Source of the DNA: a virus
Direction: 5' to 3' (one strand)
Virus record (IMG/VR): IMGVR_UViG_3300025719_000054
Location: 1-25,122 of that record
Length of the DNA: 25,122 nt
The position numbers and the translations under genes were made by a program. The notes under the pieces are model-generated. The model made no database searches and was not told the DNA's origin. It saw only the letters and a program-made list of their open reading frames with translations. The stretch's first letter is position 1; each line of letters starts with the position of its first letter. Shown one piece after another: positions 1 to 8,357 of the stretch.

Positions 1-756
1 TGGTACGAGTCTAAGTTAGGTACTGGATTCTTTGATGATCCAGATAAACTAGCTACTATGATCCGCTTAGGCGAAGCATTTGGTGATATGACTAACTCTG
101 CAGACGATTTAAAAGACGCTTTTGGTGGTATCATTGATCTTATCGATGAGATGAAATACGGAGAGTTATCTTCCCTTACAGACGCAGATAAATATGGGCA
201 CTTTAAGACAGAAGCGGAGAAATTGGCTGCAGACGCTATGGCAGGGAACGTTAAAGCAGGAGAAAAGTTAGCGGAAACTATGAGTAGCTTTATAGATCTT
301 TCTAAGTCTATGTTTGGTGGAGTCGGCGAGTTCATGAAAGATAGAGACTGGGCCTTAAAGATGTTAGAAGATTTCCGTGCTTTAATGGGCTTTGCTAATG
401 GTGGAGTAATATCAGGGGGCTTCAGAGCTTTTGCTTCTGGGGGTATAGTTAGTAACCCTACAATGGGTTTAATCGGAGAAGGTAGGTATAATGAAGCAGT
501 GGTGCCTTTACCAGATGGAACTAGTATTCCAGTCCTTCAGAATAACTCTCCTATGGTAGAAGAATTAAAAGCCTTTAAAGAGCAGCAAGCCTCCTTAATG
601 CAAGTATCTATTAATACTAGCTCTCAAGAAAGAGAGGAGATGCAAGATGCTATTATAAGTTTAAAAGCGGAAATAGTAGAACTTAGGAATAGTAATGAAG
701 AATTTGGTTCCTCAGTGGAAAGAATGTCTACTAGTATGAAGTATAGTAGAGCATAA
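1..756 (+). CDS. Tail tape measure protein, C-terminal part (5' end outside window)
   Basis: The frame is open from base 1, so this is the last ~251 residues of a longer protein; the ATG at 58 is internal. The visible part starts with a helical, charged stretch. It then has a glycine/hydrophobic segment (FANGGVISGG, FASGGIVSNP) and the block MGLIGEGRYNEAVVPLPDG, which is a hallmark of the C-terminus of phage tape measure proteins, followed by a helical tail (EELKAFKEQQ, then a heptad-like region near the end). Tape measure proteins set tail length, fill the tail tube and help DNA entry. The stop is followed immediately by the ATG of the next gene, which fits the usual order of tape measure then tail-tip genes. 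The family call is from the conserved block; overall length and any lytic domain cannot be judged. Confidence 0.9.
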   Translation, partial: WYESKLGTGFFDDPDKLATMIRLGEAFGDMTNSADDLKDAFGGIIDLIDEMKYGELSSLTDADKYGHFKTEAEKLAADAMAGNVKAGEKLAETMSSFIDLSKSMFGGVGEFMKDRDWALKMLEDFRALMGFANGGVISGGFRAFASGGIVSNPTMGLIGEGRYNEAVVPLPDGTSIPVLQNNSPMVEELKAFKEQQASLMQVSINTSSQEREEMQDAIISLKAEIVELRNSNEEFGSSVERMSTSMKYSRA

Positions 757-2625
757 ATGGCCTTAATAACTACTCAATTAGCGTACTTACAGGACGCGTA
801 TGCTAAAAGGAACTATTTAATAGAGTTAGACGCGTATAACCTAGCAACGGAAAAACTGGAAACGTTATACTATTCTACAGGGGGTTTTACTACAAGCCCT
901 ACAGATACTCCTGCTAATACATACTATGAGTCTAGAGTTAAGTCGGCCCTTAGTATGTCTAGAAATATGTACTCTCCTGGAAGCATAGGCGGAAGAAGTA
1001 TTCCCTCTTTTGGTACTATTAAATTAATGAATACTGATGGAGATTTAGATTTTTTAAACGACTACAGTTTAAATGGTAGAGATATTAAAGTAAAGATTGG
1101 GGATGGTTCCTCTTACGATACTTTTTTTAATATCTTTGTAGGTACAATGGATCAAATTGAATGGTCTGCTGTTGAAGTACTAATAAAAATTAGGGATTTT
1201 CAACACAAATTAGATAAGCCTATTGAAGAAGAAGTTTATGTAGGAACTTCAATAGCCTGGAATCAGAGGGCTCAAGGAGGAGGGACTGCATTAATAATTC
1301 TAGACCCAAGTTCTAGCACAACGGACCATTACTATCGTAATATGGATCTTGAGATTACAGGTGGAAAAGGTTATGGACAAAAGAGAAAAATTGATGAGTA
1401 TGATGGTACCTCTAAGTATGCTACAATTAAAAGCACTACCCCTTGGGTAGATATTCCAGATGCTACATCTATCTATACAATATTCGATCATAGCAACGGG
1501 GCAGATAGATTAAAAAATAAGATAAAGCCCGTATGTTATGGAGAAGTATCCCACATCGAGCCAATAGAAGTAGACCCTAGCAATAGAATTTTCCAGGTAC
1601 ACAACGGTCCAATAGAGAGTATTGATGCCGTGTACTCTGGGGGGAACCAGCTGGGTAGCTGTAGTATAATAAAAACTCCCGCGTACACCAATGCTTTTGA
1701 TTGCGAAACTGATATGGGGACGTGGACTACTACAGGTATTACAGAAGACTTAGCTAATGGTAAGTTTACACTTACAGCAGCAGTAGGGGGAGGGTCTTCT
1801 GCAGATTATGTAATAACAGCAGATGTTAAAGGGTCTAAAGAAGTAGATATTTTTTCTACTGCTGTAGCCACTTACGATTCTTCATTAGGGGGCATTGTAA
1901 AAAGAATAATTTCGACAAAAGGTGGACTACAATTAACCGATATAAACACTGATTCCTTTAGTACATTTAGTAGAGCAACTACAGCAATCGAGTATGGAAT
2001 ACATGGGTATTATGTTCCGGAAGGAGAAAATATTCTTAATATTTTAGACTCACTGGTATCATCTATGGGGGCGTTTTACACTTTTGATCGCTCGGGGAAA
2101 ATGGTATTAGGTGCATTGACCGAGCCTGAAGTTACTCCCGTTCAAACCTTCACTGAAGTAGAAATAAGAAGTATAAGTAGAAGATCTACAGGTATCCCCT
2201 CTATTTCTCAAACTATAGGAACTAGAAAACACTGGAAAGTATTCTCTGAAGGAGATATGGCAGGAGCAGTATTAAGTGATAATGGGTATAAGTATAGACT
2301 AGAAGAAGAGTTTATAGATGAAAAATTTGAAGACCCTACAGTTATTACTAAGCATTTGCTTGCGGCGGATGGGGAGAAGGTAGACACTTACTTAACCTGT
2401 AACTGTATGGGGCACGAGGAAGCTAAGCGTAGACAGGAATTGTACGGAATAAAAAGAGATTTATTTGTTTTAAAAGTAAAAATACAACCTTTTGGGTTAG
2501 ATTTAAACGATACTATAATGGTTAAAATTGACCGGTATGGATTAACTGATGGAAAAAATATGAGAATTGTATCATTAAAAGAAGATGCTTTAAAGAATGA
2601 GGTAACTATGGAGGTCTGGGGATGA
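757..2625 (+). CDS. Tail-tip / baseplate hub-type virion protein with an inserted beta module
   Basis: A 622-residue protein starting directly after the tape measure stop. The N-terminal ~150 residues (FGTIKLMNTDGDLDFLNDYS, KVKIGDG, FVGTMDQIEW) have the pattern of tail-tip proteins that lie downstream of tape measure genes in long-tailed phages. The core signature resumes at ~249-296 (KNKIKPVCYGEVSHIEP, then FQVHNGPIESIDAVYSGG). A third part (~420-622) contains GENILNILDSLVSSMGAFYTF and ends in a beta-rich region (DLNDTIMVKIDRYGL, EVTMEVWG), as hub proteins do. Between residues ~176 and 243 is a self-contained module (GKGYGQKRKIDEYDGT, PDATSIYTIF) also seen as an exchangeable unit in other phage structural proteins. 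It interrupts the otherwise conserved core. The role as tail hub or distal tail component is inferred from position and signatures. Confidence 0.75.
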   Translation: MALITTQLAYLQDAYAKRNYLIELDAYNLATEKLETLYYSTGGFTTSPTDTPANTYYESRVKSALSMSRNMYSPGSIGGRSIPSFGTIKLMNTDGDLDFLNDYSLNGRDIKVKIGDGSSYDTFFNIFVGTMDQIEWSAVEVLIKIRDFQHKLDKPIEEEVYVGTSIAWNQRAQGGGTALIILDPSSSTTDHYYRNMDLEITGGKGYGQKRKIDEYDGTSKYATIKSTTPWVDIPDATSIYTIFDHSNGADRLKNKIKPVCYGEVSHIEPIEVDPSNRIFQVHNGPIESIDAVYSGGNQLGSCSIIKTPAYTNAFDCETDMGTWTTTGITEDLANGKFTLTAAVGGGSSADYVITADVKGSKEVDIFSTAVATYDSSLGGIVKRIISTKGGLQLTDINTDSFSTFSRATTAIEYGIHGYYVPEGENILNILDSLVSSMGAFYTFDRSGKMVLGALTEPEVTPVQTFTEVEIRSISRRSTGIPSISQTIGTRKHWKVFSEGDMAGAVLSDNGYKYRLEEEFIDEKFEDPTVITKHLLAADGEKVDTYLTCNCMGHEEAKRRQELYGIKRDLFVLKVKIQPFGLDLNDTIMVKIDRYGLTDGKNMRIVSLKEDALKNEVTMEVWG

Positions 2626-5156
2626 GTTTAGCTATTATTGGTGATAACTATTTAGATAGCTCAGATACTTATATTCTACCAGAGTCTGAAGCGTCTACAT
2701 TACTTTCAGGTAATCTAAAGGATAGACAGATTACAAAAGTATGGCGTACTGGGGATCAGGCGGCTAATGGCGGCCTGCATATAGTAAGTAACCCAACAAC
2801 TGCTGACTGGATAGAGTTAGGGGAAACCTCAGCTACTGCAGCTCGTTTCACTTTTACAAGCACTGGTAGCTCCAATTCTACTACTCGTGTAATAAAGATT
2901 ATGCCAGACATCGATGATTCAGTAGCAGAGATTTGGCAAGTTATTAGCAGATACTTTAGCGGGAGTGGAGAAGAGAAATTTACGGAAGATGGGGGAGCTG
3001 TAGCAAGTAATCATTTTGGGTACTCTGTAGCTACTTATGGAAACTATATTGTAGTAGGAGCCCCAGGAGTATCCTCAGGAGCAGGAGCCGTATACTTATA
3101 CAATATAGATGGCACTTTTATTAGAAAAATAGTCCCTACTACCCCGGAGACGGGAGCAAAGTTTGGGTGGTCAGTAGCTATACACGAATCCCAAATAATT
3201 GTTGGGTCTCCTAATGCCACTTTGTATAGTGGGGGGTCTCCTCTAGTAGATATTGGGGTAGCATATTTATTTGGAATAGACGGAGTACAGAAAACTCAAC
3301 TACTTCCTTCAACGGGAAGTGCGGGGTCAAACTTTGGTTGGGCTGTAACAATATCTGCTAATATTATAGCAGTTGGCGGCCCTCATGGAAACCTTGGCGC
3401 AGGAACAAATCAGGGAACAGTACATTTTTATACCCCCGCAGGCGTATATCAAACCTATAGAGCCGAAGGCACTACGTATAAAATGGGGTACTCTTTAGCT
3501 TCCAATGGAGGCGACGTATACGTAGGGCAACCTGACAGAGTACTACCTATAGCAGGAGTAAATAAAGCTGTGGGCGCTGTTATCAGATTTATAGCAGCAG
3601 ATGCAGGAGGCGCATTTGCCGAATTCCATTTCGGAGTATTAGATGGAGATGTAGATGATGGAGCAAAATTTGGGCACTCTGTAGCATGTACAGACAGTAA
3701 AGTAGTAGTAGGAGCTCCTTATATGGATAATGGTTCTAATGTAGATTCTGGGGGAGCGTATAAGTTAGATATGGAGCTATCAGGTGCCTATACTAAATTA
3801 TTCCCCTCGGACCCTACTGCAGGGGATCATTTTGGGGTTTCGGTAGCTGTATCCCCGAATAATATAGTAGTAGGTTCCCCTTTATCAGATTCTACAAGTA
3901 ATACAGATGCAGGGGCTTTATATATATTCAATAATGACTTAGTACAGATACGAAAAGTCGAAGCATCTGATGAAGAGGCTAATGATAATTTTGGGCTAAG
4001 TATGGCTGCGTCAGACAGTATCATTATATCAGGGGCTCCTTATGAGGATGGAGTTAGTGCAACAGACGCAGGAGCAATATATACATTTAGAGATGAAATA
4101 AATGTAAGTGTTGGTGGCCCTACTAGAGATTGGACTCCCCCAACTACATCTATAGCTTATGTTATTGGGGGCCCCCCAGTTAGTGTAGGTAATACAACTT
4201 CTGGCCCCGCACATAATAGACATATACATTTAACCTTGAATGACGTTCTAGCTACAGCATCTTATCCTGGGGATAGTAGTTTACCTTATGGAAATGGGTA
4301 CTATTATAAAACTAAAGCGGGCTGGGAGCACGGCAACGGCTTTATAGAGGGGCATCAAGGCAACCAAGAAACTACTAGTATTCAGATTGAGTTTGGAGGG
4401 CAGAAGTTAATAGATAGCCTATCTTTACTTAATCATAACTTTTCTGGGGGCGCTAAATGGCGGGTACGTTTTGCTACAGACTTAACTGCAGAGATGGAGG
4501 CTTGGCCGAATAAAACTTGGGGCAACACTACTGTTAGTATATGGGGGAATATAGTCAATAAATGGAGCTATGTACACCAAACAGATTGGCAGGATGTTTG
4601 GCCTACAATGGGTTCCTTTGGCACACTACCTTACGGAGTATTCTTATGGGGGACAAATATTACTGCAGAGCAACTAGAAAGCTATAAACCTTTCGCCTCA
4701 CATCTATTATTAGATACAGCAGTATCCGCTAAGTTCATTAAAATAGACATACAAGATACCGCATCCCCTAGTTATTTCGAAGTAGGGCGTGTAGTAGTAG
4801 GGAAGGCCTGGAAGCCTTCAAGAAACATGAGTCGAGGATGGACTCTAACATATAAAGATCCATCCAAGATTACCCGGTCATTAGGCGGTCAGACCTATGT
4901 AGATACTCTTAATAAGTATAGGAGTGTTAAATTTAATTTGAAATATCTAACTGAAGAGGAGATTTTCGAAAATGCTCTAGAGTTAGATAGAACAAAAGGA
5001 TCAAGTGGAGATGTACTTATCTATACAGATACTAAAGCACCTGCACATAAATTATTTAAACAAACAATATATGGACGTATAGCTGAAATATCCCCTATGA
5101 AACATAACATAGATGGATATTGGAGTCGTTCGTATACAATAGAGGAGTTATTATAA
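2622..5156 (+). CDS. Tail-tip virion protein carrying an internal seven-repeat FG-GAP beta-propeller
   Basis: An 844-residue protein translationally coupled to the previous gene (ATGA overlap) with a GGAGG site 7 nt upstream of the ATG. The N-terminus (residues 1-45, with NLKDRQITKVWRT) and C-terminus (from ~580: IEFGGQKLIDSLSLLNHNF, YFEVGRVVVGKAW, RGWTLTYKDPSKITRSLGG) match the pattern of the virion protein that follows the hub in many long-tailed phages, which includes a discoidin-like beta-sandwich. Between them, residues ~120-492 hold seven repeats of the form FGxSVA...IVVGAP...GAxYxF, the number expected for one closed propeller. FG-GAP propellers in other proteins are binding domains (integrin alpha chains, bacterial surface proteins). 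A receptor-contact role at the tail tip is therefore plausible but inferred. No catalytic motif is seen. Confidence 0.75.
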   Translation: MSLAIIGDNYLDSSDTYILPESEASTLLSGNLKDRQITKVWRTGDQAANGGLHIVSNPTTADWIELGETSATAARFTFTSTGSSNSTTRVIKIMPDIDDSVAEIWQVISRYFSGSGEEKFTEDGGAVASNHFGYSVATYGNYIVVGAPGVSSGAGAVYLYNIDGTFIRKIVPTTPETGAKFGWSVAIHESQIIVGSPNATLYSGGSPLVDIGVAYLFGIDGVQKTQLLPSTGSAGSNFGWAVTISANIIAVGGPHGNLGAGTNQGTVHFYTPAGVYQTYRAEGTTYKMGYSLASNGGDVYVGQPDRVLPIAGVNKAVGAVIRFIAADAGGAFAEFHFGVLDGDVDDGAKFGHSVACTDSKVVVGAPYMDNGSNVDSGGAYKLDMELSGAYTKLFPSDPTAGDHFGVSVAVSPNNIVVGSPLSDSTSNTDAGALYIFNNDLVQIRKVEASDEEANDNFGLSMAASDSIIISGAPYEDGVSATDAGAIYTFRDEINVSVGGPTRDWTPPTTSIAYVIGGPPVSVGNTTSGPAHNRHIHLTLNDVLATASYPGDSSLPYGNGYYYKTKAGWEHGNGFIEGHQGNQETTSIQIEFGGQKLIDSLSLLNHNFSGGAKWRVRFATDLTAEMEAWPNKTWGNTTVSIWGNIVNKWSYVHQTDWQDVWPTMGSFGTLPYGVFLWGTNITAEQLESYKPFASHLLLDTAVSAKFIKIDIQDTASPSYFEVGRVVVGKAWKPSRNMSRGWTLTYKDPSKITRSLGGQTYVDTLNKYRSVKFNLKYLTEEEIFENALELDRTKGSSGDVLIYTDTKAPAHKLFKQTIYGRIAEISPMKHNIDGYWSRSYTIEELL
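2979..4097 (+). repeat. Seven FG-GAP-type repeats (beta-propeller coding region)
   Basis: The repeat anchors FG (or MG) fall at residues 132, 181, 238, 288, 350, 404 and 457 of the protein starting at 2622, so spacing is 49-62 residues. Each has a following hydrophobic strand and a G(A/S)P or G(G/Q)P turn. The fourth repeat is the most divergent (MGYSLAS, VGQPD). The DNA copies are diverged, so this is an old protein-level repeat rather than a recent tandem duplication. Confidence 0.8.
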
Positions 5157-5157
5157 G

Positions 5158-5958
5158 ATGGCATGGCCCGTAACACTAAATGGTAGAGTATACAGTGCAG
5201 ATGATTTTGCAGGAACTGCGTATGTAACAGGAATGCCAGACGCATTTGAAGATTTTGCCGCCCACGCAGCATCAATTCATTCTGGCTTAGCTGAACAAGC
5301 TATTGACTTAACAACAGTAGCATCAGAAAGACACGCTACAATTACCTTACTAGTATCTTCTGTTACTACAGTAGTAGCAGGTAGTACAGTTAGTGTAAAT
5401 AAAACTTTTGCCCCAGGGCAGCCTATAAGAGTATCACACTATACAGGAGCAACTTTAGACGGCTTTTTGGACGGTACAGTAACTACATACAACCCTGTAA
5501 CTGGATCTCTAGAGTTCTATGTAGGAAGCAGAAATAAGTTTAGTGCTGCGGCTTCCTATGGAGGGGCCTCAGATCCTTGGAGTATATCTATTGGAGGCAT
5601 TGGAGACACTGCACCATTAGACCCAGCAGGAGATTACTACACTCAATTAGCTGCAGATACTAAATTTTTAGACGCTAGTTCCAACCTAAGTGATGTTGCT
5701 AGTACTGCAACAGTAGTATCTAATTTAGGTATTACAGCTACAGTAGCAGAGCTTAATGATGTATGTGATATATCGGCTTCAGGAACTTTCAAGAATAGTC
5801 ACGAACATGACTCTGTATATGCTAAAGTTTTCACAGGAGGTACTACTCCTACAGCCACTAAAGCAGGAGATACTTGGGTAAATGGATCCCTTATTAGTAT
5901 TGCTACAGCTTCAGGAACGGGTAGCTGGAAACAAGTATTCCCAGCAATATACTCATAA
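5158..5958 (+). CDS. Phage tail fibre / appendage protein
   Basis: A 266-residue protein whose ATG lies one base after the preceding stop. A GAGGAG site is at 5142-5147, 10 nt upstream. The N-terminus (MAWPVTLNGRVYSADDFAG) is not one I can name. Residues ~165-205 contain the fibre-type segment LSDVASTATVVSNLGI followed by TVAELNDV, a pattern common in phage fibres. The C-terminal end has AGDTWVNGSL...GSWKQVFP, a version of the short GDxW...W module that recurs in several later proteins of this window. There is no enzyme motif or signal peptide. A fibre or tip appendage role rests on composition (Thr/Ser/Ala/Gly/Val-rich), the fibre-type segment and the neighbours. Confidence 0.7.
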   Translation: MAWPVTLNGRVYSADDFAGTAYVTGMPDAFEDFAAHAASIHSGLAEQAIDLTTVASERHATITLLVSSVTTVVAGSTVSVNKTFAPGQPIRVSHYTGATLDGFLDGTVTTYNPVTGSLEFYVGSRNKFSAAASYGGASDPWSISIGGIGDTAPLDPAGDYYTQLAADTKFLDASSNLSDVASTATVVSNLGITATVAELNDVCDISASGTFKNSHEHDSVYAKVFTGGTTPTATKAGDTWVNGSLISIATASGTGSWKQVFPAIYS

Positions 5959-5970
5959 TAGGACAATAAT

Positions 5971-7452
5971 ATGGCAAATAATTTACAAGATAAAACACCT
6001 GCAGATACTTATAAAGACGTACTGCACTTAGGAACAGCTACTCTTATATCTTCTGGCACAGGGCTACCAGCAACTACAGGACAGATAGTTTATGATGGAG
6101 AAGGCAATGCCTCAAAACTAAAACTTAGTCAATCTAAAATAGAAGCTGATAGTATTTACATTACTAATGGTACTATTACTTCTCTCTCTACCCCTATATC
6201 AGAGGTACAAGGAGGCACAGGGGCTACAAGTATTGCGGCTTCTAAAACTGCTTGGAGTTTGGATAATGTTGATAATGTATCTATAAACTCTTGGGGAGGC
6301 TCATCAAATGTAACTACTTTAGGCACTATTACTGTAGGAAGTTGGGGTGGCACTGCCATCCCAGTAGCTAAAGGGGGTACTGGAGCAACTACCGCAAGCG
6401 CCGCACAGATAGCGCTTGGACTGGGTAACGTAGATAACGTATCTATAAACTCTTGGGTAGGCTCCACCAACCTAGCTACAGTAGGTACTATTACTTCTGG
6501 AGCTTGGAACGGAGTAGCTATACCCTTGGCATATGGAGGAACAGGCTCTGCAACAGCAGCTGGTGCTAGAGTAGCTCTAGGACTAGGTACCTTAGCCACT
6601 CAAGCCAGTAGTTCCATAGCAGCTACAGGGGGTACCTTAGATAGTGTTACTATATCAAATAGTACTTTTACTAACCCTACAGTGACTTCAATGACCTCAA
6701 TAGAGGTAGGGAGCATAAGTATTACTACCGGAAGTATAGCACATACTACAGCTTCTTCATTTATTACTATCCCTAACATTCTTAATACCACTATAGTTAG
6801 TGATAGTTTAGAAGGTAAAAAATTATCAGTAACAAAAACTACAAGTGGAAGTACCGTACCTGCAGTTTCTATTTCTCAGTATTCTACAGATACTGCTGAT
6901 CTCTTAAGTATTACAAATAGTGATGTTGTCTCTACTTTTAAAGTAACCTCAAGCGGAACTGTTCAAGGAACAAAAATGGCTTCCGAAGATCACGCATCTT
7001 TCAGAAATGCTTCCGAAGCTGTAAACTTTGGGGCAACTTCTCAATACTCAGTAGCAGCGGGTACTTTAAATACAGTACAGAGTCATGATAGTAAGTTTAC
7101 TTCAGGTAATATAGTGGTAGGAGATGTAATTCGTATTAAAGCATCAGCCGGTGGAACTTGGGAAATAAAAGAAGTCCAATCTATTACAAGCTCAAGTATT
7201 TTAGTTTTAACTGAGGACTTGACTAGTGATTATACTGATACTACTTATTTCGAGAGAATTAGTTCTGCGGCAACTGAAAAGATGGCTATTAAAAATGATG
7301 GTACGGTAGAGATTGATGGTGGAGGGTATAATACCGGGCATTTAGTTCTTGGGGTATATCACCTATGGGTGGATGCTACGGGGGACTTAAGAATGAAAAA
7401 CTCAGCCCCTGCTTCGGATACAGATGGTAGCATCGTAGGTACTCAGAGTTAA
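5971..7452 (+). CDS. Phage tail fibre protein with GGTGAT-type repeats
   Basis: A 493-residue fibre protein. The N-terminus (residues ~12-53: ADTYKDVLHLG, IVYDGEGNASKLKLS) resembles the attachment end of fibres in marine T4-like and other phages. Residues 81-206 hold three repeats with GGTGA anchors at 81, 135 and 189. Residues ~340-430 carry a small beta module with VGDVIRIKA...EIKEVQSI that recurs in the protein starting at 8358. The C-terminus (HLVLGVYHLWVDATGDLRMK and a terminal SDTDGSIVGTQS) is a widespread fibre ending. The start is supported by an AGGA site 9 nt upstream. A hairpin terminator begins 4 nt after the stop, so this is the last gene of its transcript. Family confidence is high, but the receptor is unknown. 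Confidence 0.85.
   Translation: MANNLQDKTPADTYKDVLHLGTATLISSGTGLPATTGQIVYDGEGNASKLKLSQSKIEADSIYITNGTITSLSTPISEVQGGTGATSIAASKTAWSLDNVDNVSINSWGGSSNVTTLGTITVGSWGGTAIPVAKGGTGATTASAAQIALGLGNVDNVSINSWVGSTNLATVGTITSGAWNGVAIPLAYGGTGSATAAGARVALGLGTLATQASSSIAATGGTLDSVTISNSTFTNPTVTSMTSIEVGSISITTGSIAHTTASSFITIPNILNTTIVSDSLEGKKLSVTKTTSGSTVPAVSISQYSTDTADLLSITNSDVVSTFKVTSSGTVQGTKMASEDHASFRNASEAVNFGATSQYSVAAGTLNTVQSHDSKFTSGNIVVGDVIRIKASAGGTWEIKEVQSITSSSILVLTEDLTSDYTDTTYFERISSAATEKMAIKNDGTVEIDGGGYNTGHLVLGVYHLWVDATGDLRMKNSAPASDTDGSIVGTQS
6211..6588 (+). repeat. Two and a third copies of a 162-bp fibre repeat
   Basis: In the fibre gene starting at 5971, GGTGA motifs recur exactly 54 residues (162 bp) apart at residues 81, 135 and 189. 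Each is followed by an Ala-rich stretch. The first two copies are followed by GNVDN or DNVDN and then VSINSW. The third copy is incomplete and runs out after GLGTL. Short stretches of DNA (for example around ctataaactcttgg) are identical between copies, so recombination between them is possible. Confidence 0.8.
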
Positions 7453-7456
7453 AATT

Positions 7457-7490
7457 AAAGGGGTATCTTCGGCACCCCTTTTACTTTTCT
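7457..7490 (+). terminator. Rho-independent terminator after the 5971-7452 fibre gene
   Basis: An 8-bp stem, aaaggggt (7457-7464) pairing with accccttt (7474-7481), encloses a loop that contains a cTTCGg tetraloop motif. It is followed by a T-rich run (ttttacttttct). It starts 4 nt after the stop codon and immediately precedes a promoter, so it separates two transcription units. Confidence 0.85.
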
Positions 7491-7500
7491 AAATTTTTAG

Positions 7501-7529
7501 TTTACATTTTTTAGAAGAACGTGTATAAT
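7501..7529 (+). promoter_or_regulatory. Sigma-70-type promoter
   Basis: TTTACA at 7501-7506 and a perfect TATAAT at 7524-7529 are separated by exactly 17 bp, with AT-rich DNA upstream. This is one mismatch from consensus. Transcription would start near 7536 and read into the fibre/adhesin region from 7587. It is the only promoter in the window that I find convincing. It implies that the host sigma-70 polymerase can transcribe the downstream genes. Confidence 0.75.
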
Positions 7530-7540
7530 TATCCCTATAA

Positions 7541-7563
7541 ATGAAATTATTAATAATTTTCAT
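7541..7563. promoter_or_regulatory. AT-rich palindrome at the start of the transcript (possible operator or 5' hairpin)
   Basis: The 16 bases at 7544-7559 (aaattattaataattt) are a perfect inverted repeat. It extends with one unpaired base to ATG...CAT at 7541-7563. It lies about 5-27 nt downstream of the predicted start site. It could be a regulator-binding site or an mRNA 5' hairpin. All bases in the core are A or T, so chance is a real alternative. Confidence 0.4.
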
Positions 7564-7586
7564 ATTTCAAAGGATTTAAATAAAAT

Positions 7587-8327
7587 ATGTCATTACCAAC
7601 TTACGACATTACTATTAAGGTAACAGATAGCAACGGTAATGATGTTGAGGGAGCATTGATAGTTGTGGTTTTAGACCGCACAGAAGTTGACACAATCTCA
7701 GGGGACACTTATGTAGTTCCTGCTAAGGTTGTATCAACTACTAATGCTTCTGGTGTCTCGGTAGTTTCTTTGTGGCCTAATACTCGAGGGTCTACAGAAA
7801 GTCAGTACCGCTTTATAGCGAGAAACCCCGATACTGGACATACATATTTTGATATTATGGGAACTGTGACAGAAAATGCTGCTAATTTAGTAGATATTGC
7901 ACAAATTCCTCCATACCCTGGCATGTCCGATGGACAAGCTGCAGTAGATACTGCAGTCAGGGCCGCAGCAGAGGCAAAAGCTGCACTTTCAAGGTTAGAT
8001 AACTTTTACCAAACCCCCGAAGCCCCACTAGATAACGCGAAAGAGTTAAATATTGGTGACTTATGGTATGATACCGATGATGACAAACTATTTGTCTATT
8101 CAGGAGACGTACCTGCCTCGGAAGCTTACTGCAGGAGTTTAATTACAGGAGCTAAAGTAACAACACATATAACGGAAACCGCATGTACGGGAGCTGGACA
8201 TTATTGGACAATAGCAGACTGGAGACCAGTCGCTTTAGCCGGTTATGTCGAAGAAGGCATCTCTACTACTTCCACTTTTACCTATGCTAGTACAGACAAT
8301 GAAATCTTAAACGGTGGAGTCTGGTAG
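7587..8327 (+). CDS. Phage appendage protein with Ig/transthyretin-like N-terminal domain
   Basis: A 246-residue protein, the first gene after the promoter at 7501-7529, with an AAAGGA site at 7569-7574. Residues 1-110 look like a beta-sandwich of the transthyretin or tail-fibre N-terminal type (YDITIKVTDSNGNDVEGA, ASGVSVVSLWPNTRG). Residues ~125-145 are an Ala-rich helix (AAVDTAVRAAAEAKAAL), probably a trimeric coiled-coil start. Then comes the exchangeable module NIGDLWYDTDDDKLFVYSG, with its final Trp in IADW. The last residues are EILNGGVW, resembling the LDGGTW end of the next protein. The role as fibre or fibre-attachment protein is inferred. Confidence 0.65.
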   Translation: MSLPTYDITIKVTDSNGNDVEGALIVVVLDRTEVDTISGDTYVVPAKVVSTTNASGVSVVSLWPNTRGSTESQYRFIARNPDTGHTYFDIMGTVTENAANLVDIAQIPPYPGMSDGQAAVDTAVRAAAEAKAALSRLDNFYQTPEAPLDNAKELNIGDLWYDTDDDKLFVYSGDVPASEAYCRSLITGAKVTTHITETACTGAGHYWTIADWRPVALAGYVEEGISTTSTFTYASTDNEILNGGVW

Positions 8328-8357
8328 TAGGTTATCAACTTTTAAAAAGGAAATAAA

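Noticed and set aside
6156-6599. Open frames on the minus strand opposite fibre genes (for example here and at 11846-12310)
   Set aside because: They are Val/Pro/Thr-rich mirror images of the repetitive Thr/Ala/Gly codons on the plus strand, with no ribosome sites or recognisable domains.
7541-7579. 12-residue leader peptide ORF (MKLLIIFIFQRI) at the 5' end of the promoter's transcript
   Set aside because: There is no ribosome site before its ATG, and it coincides with the AT palindrome, so it is probably by chance.
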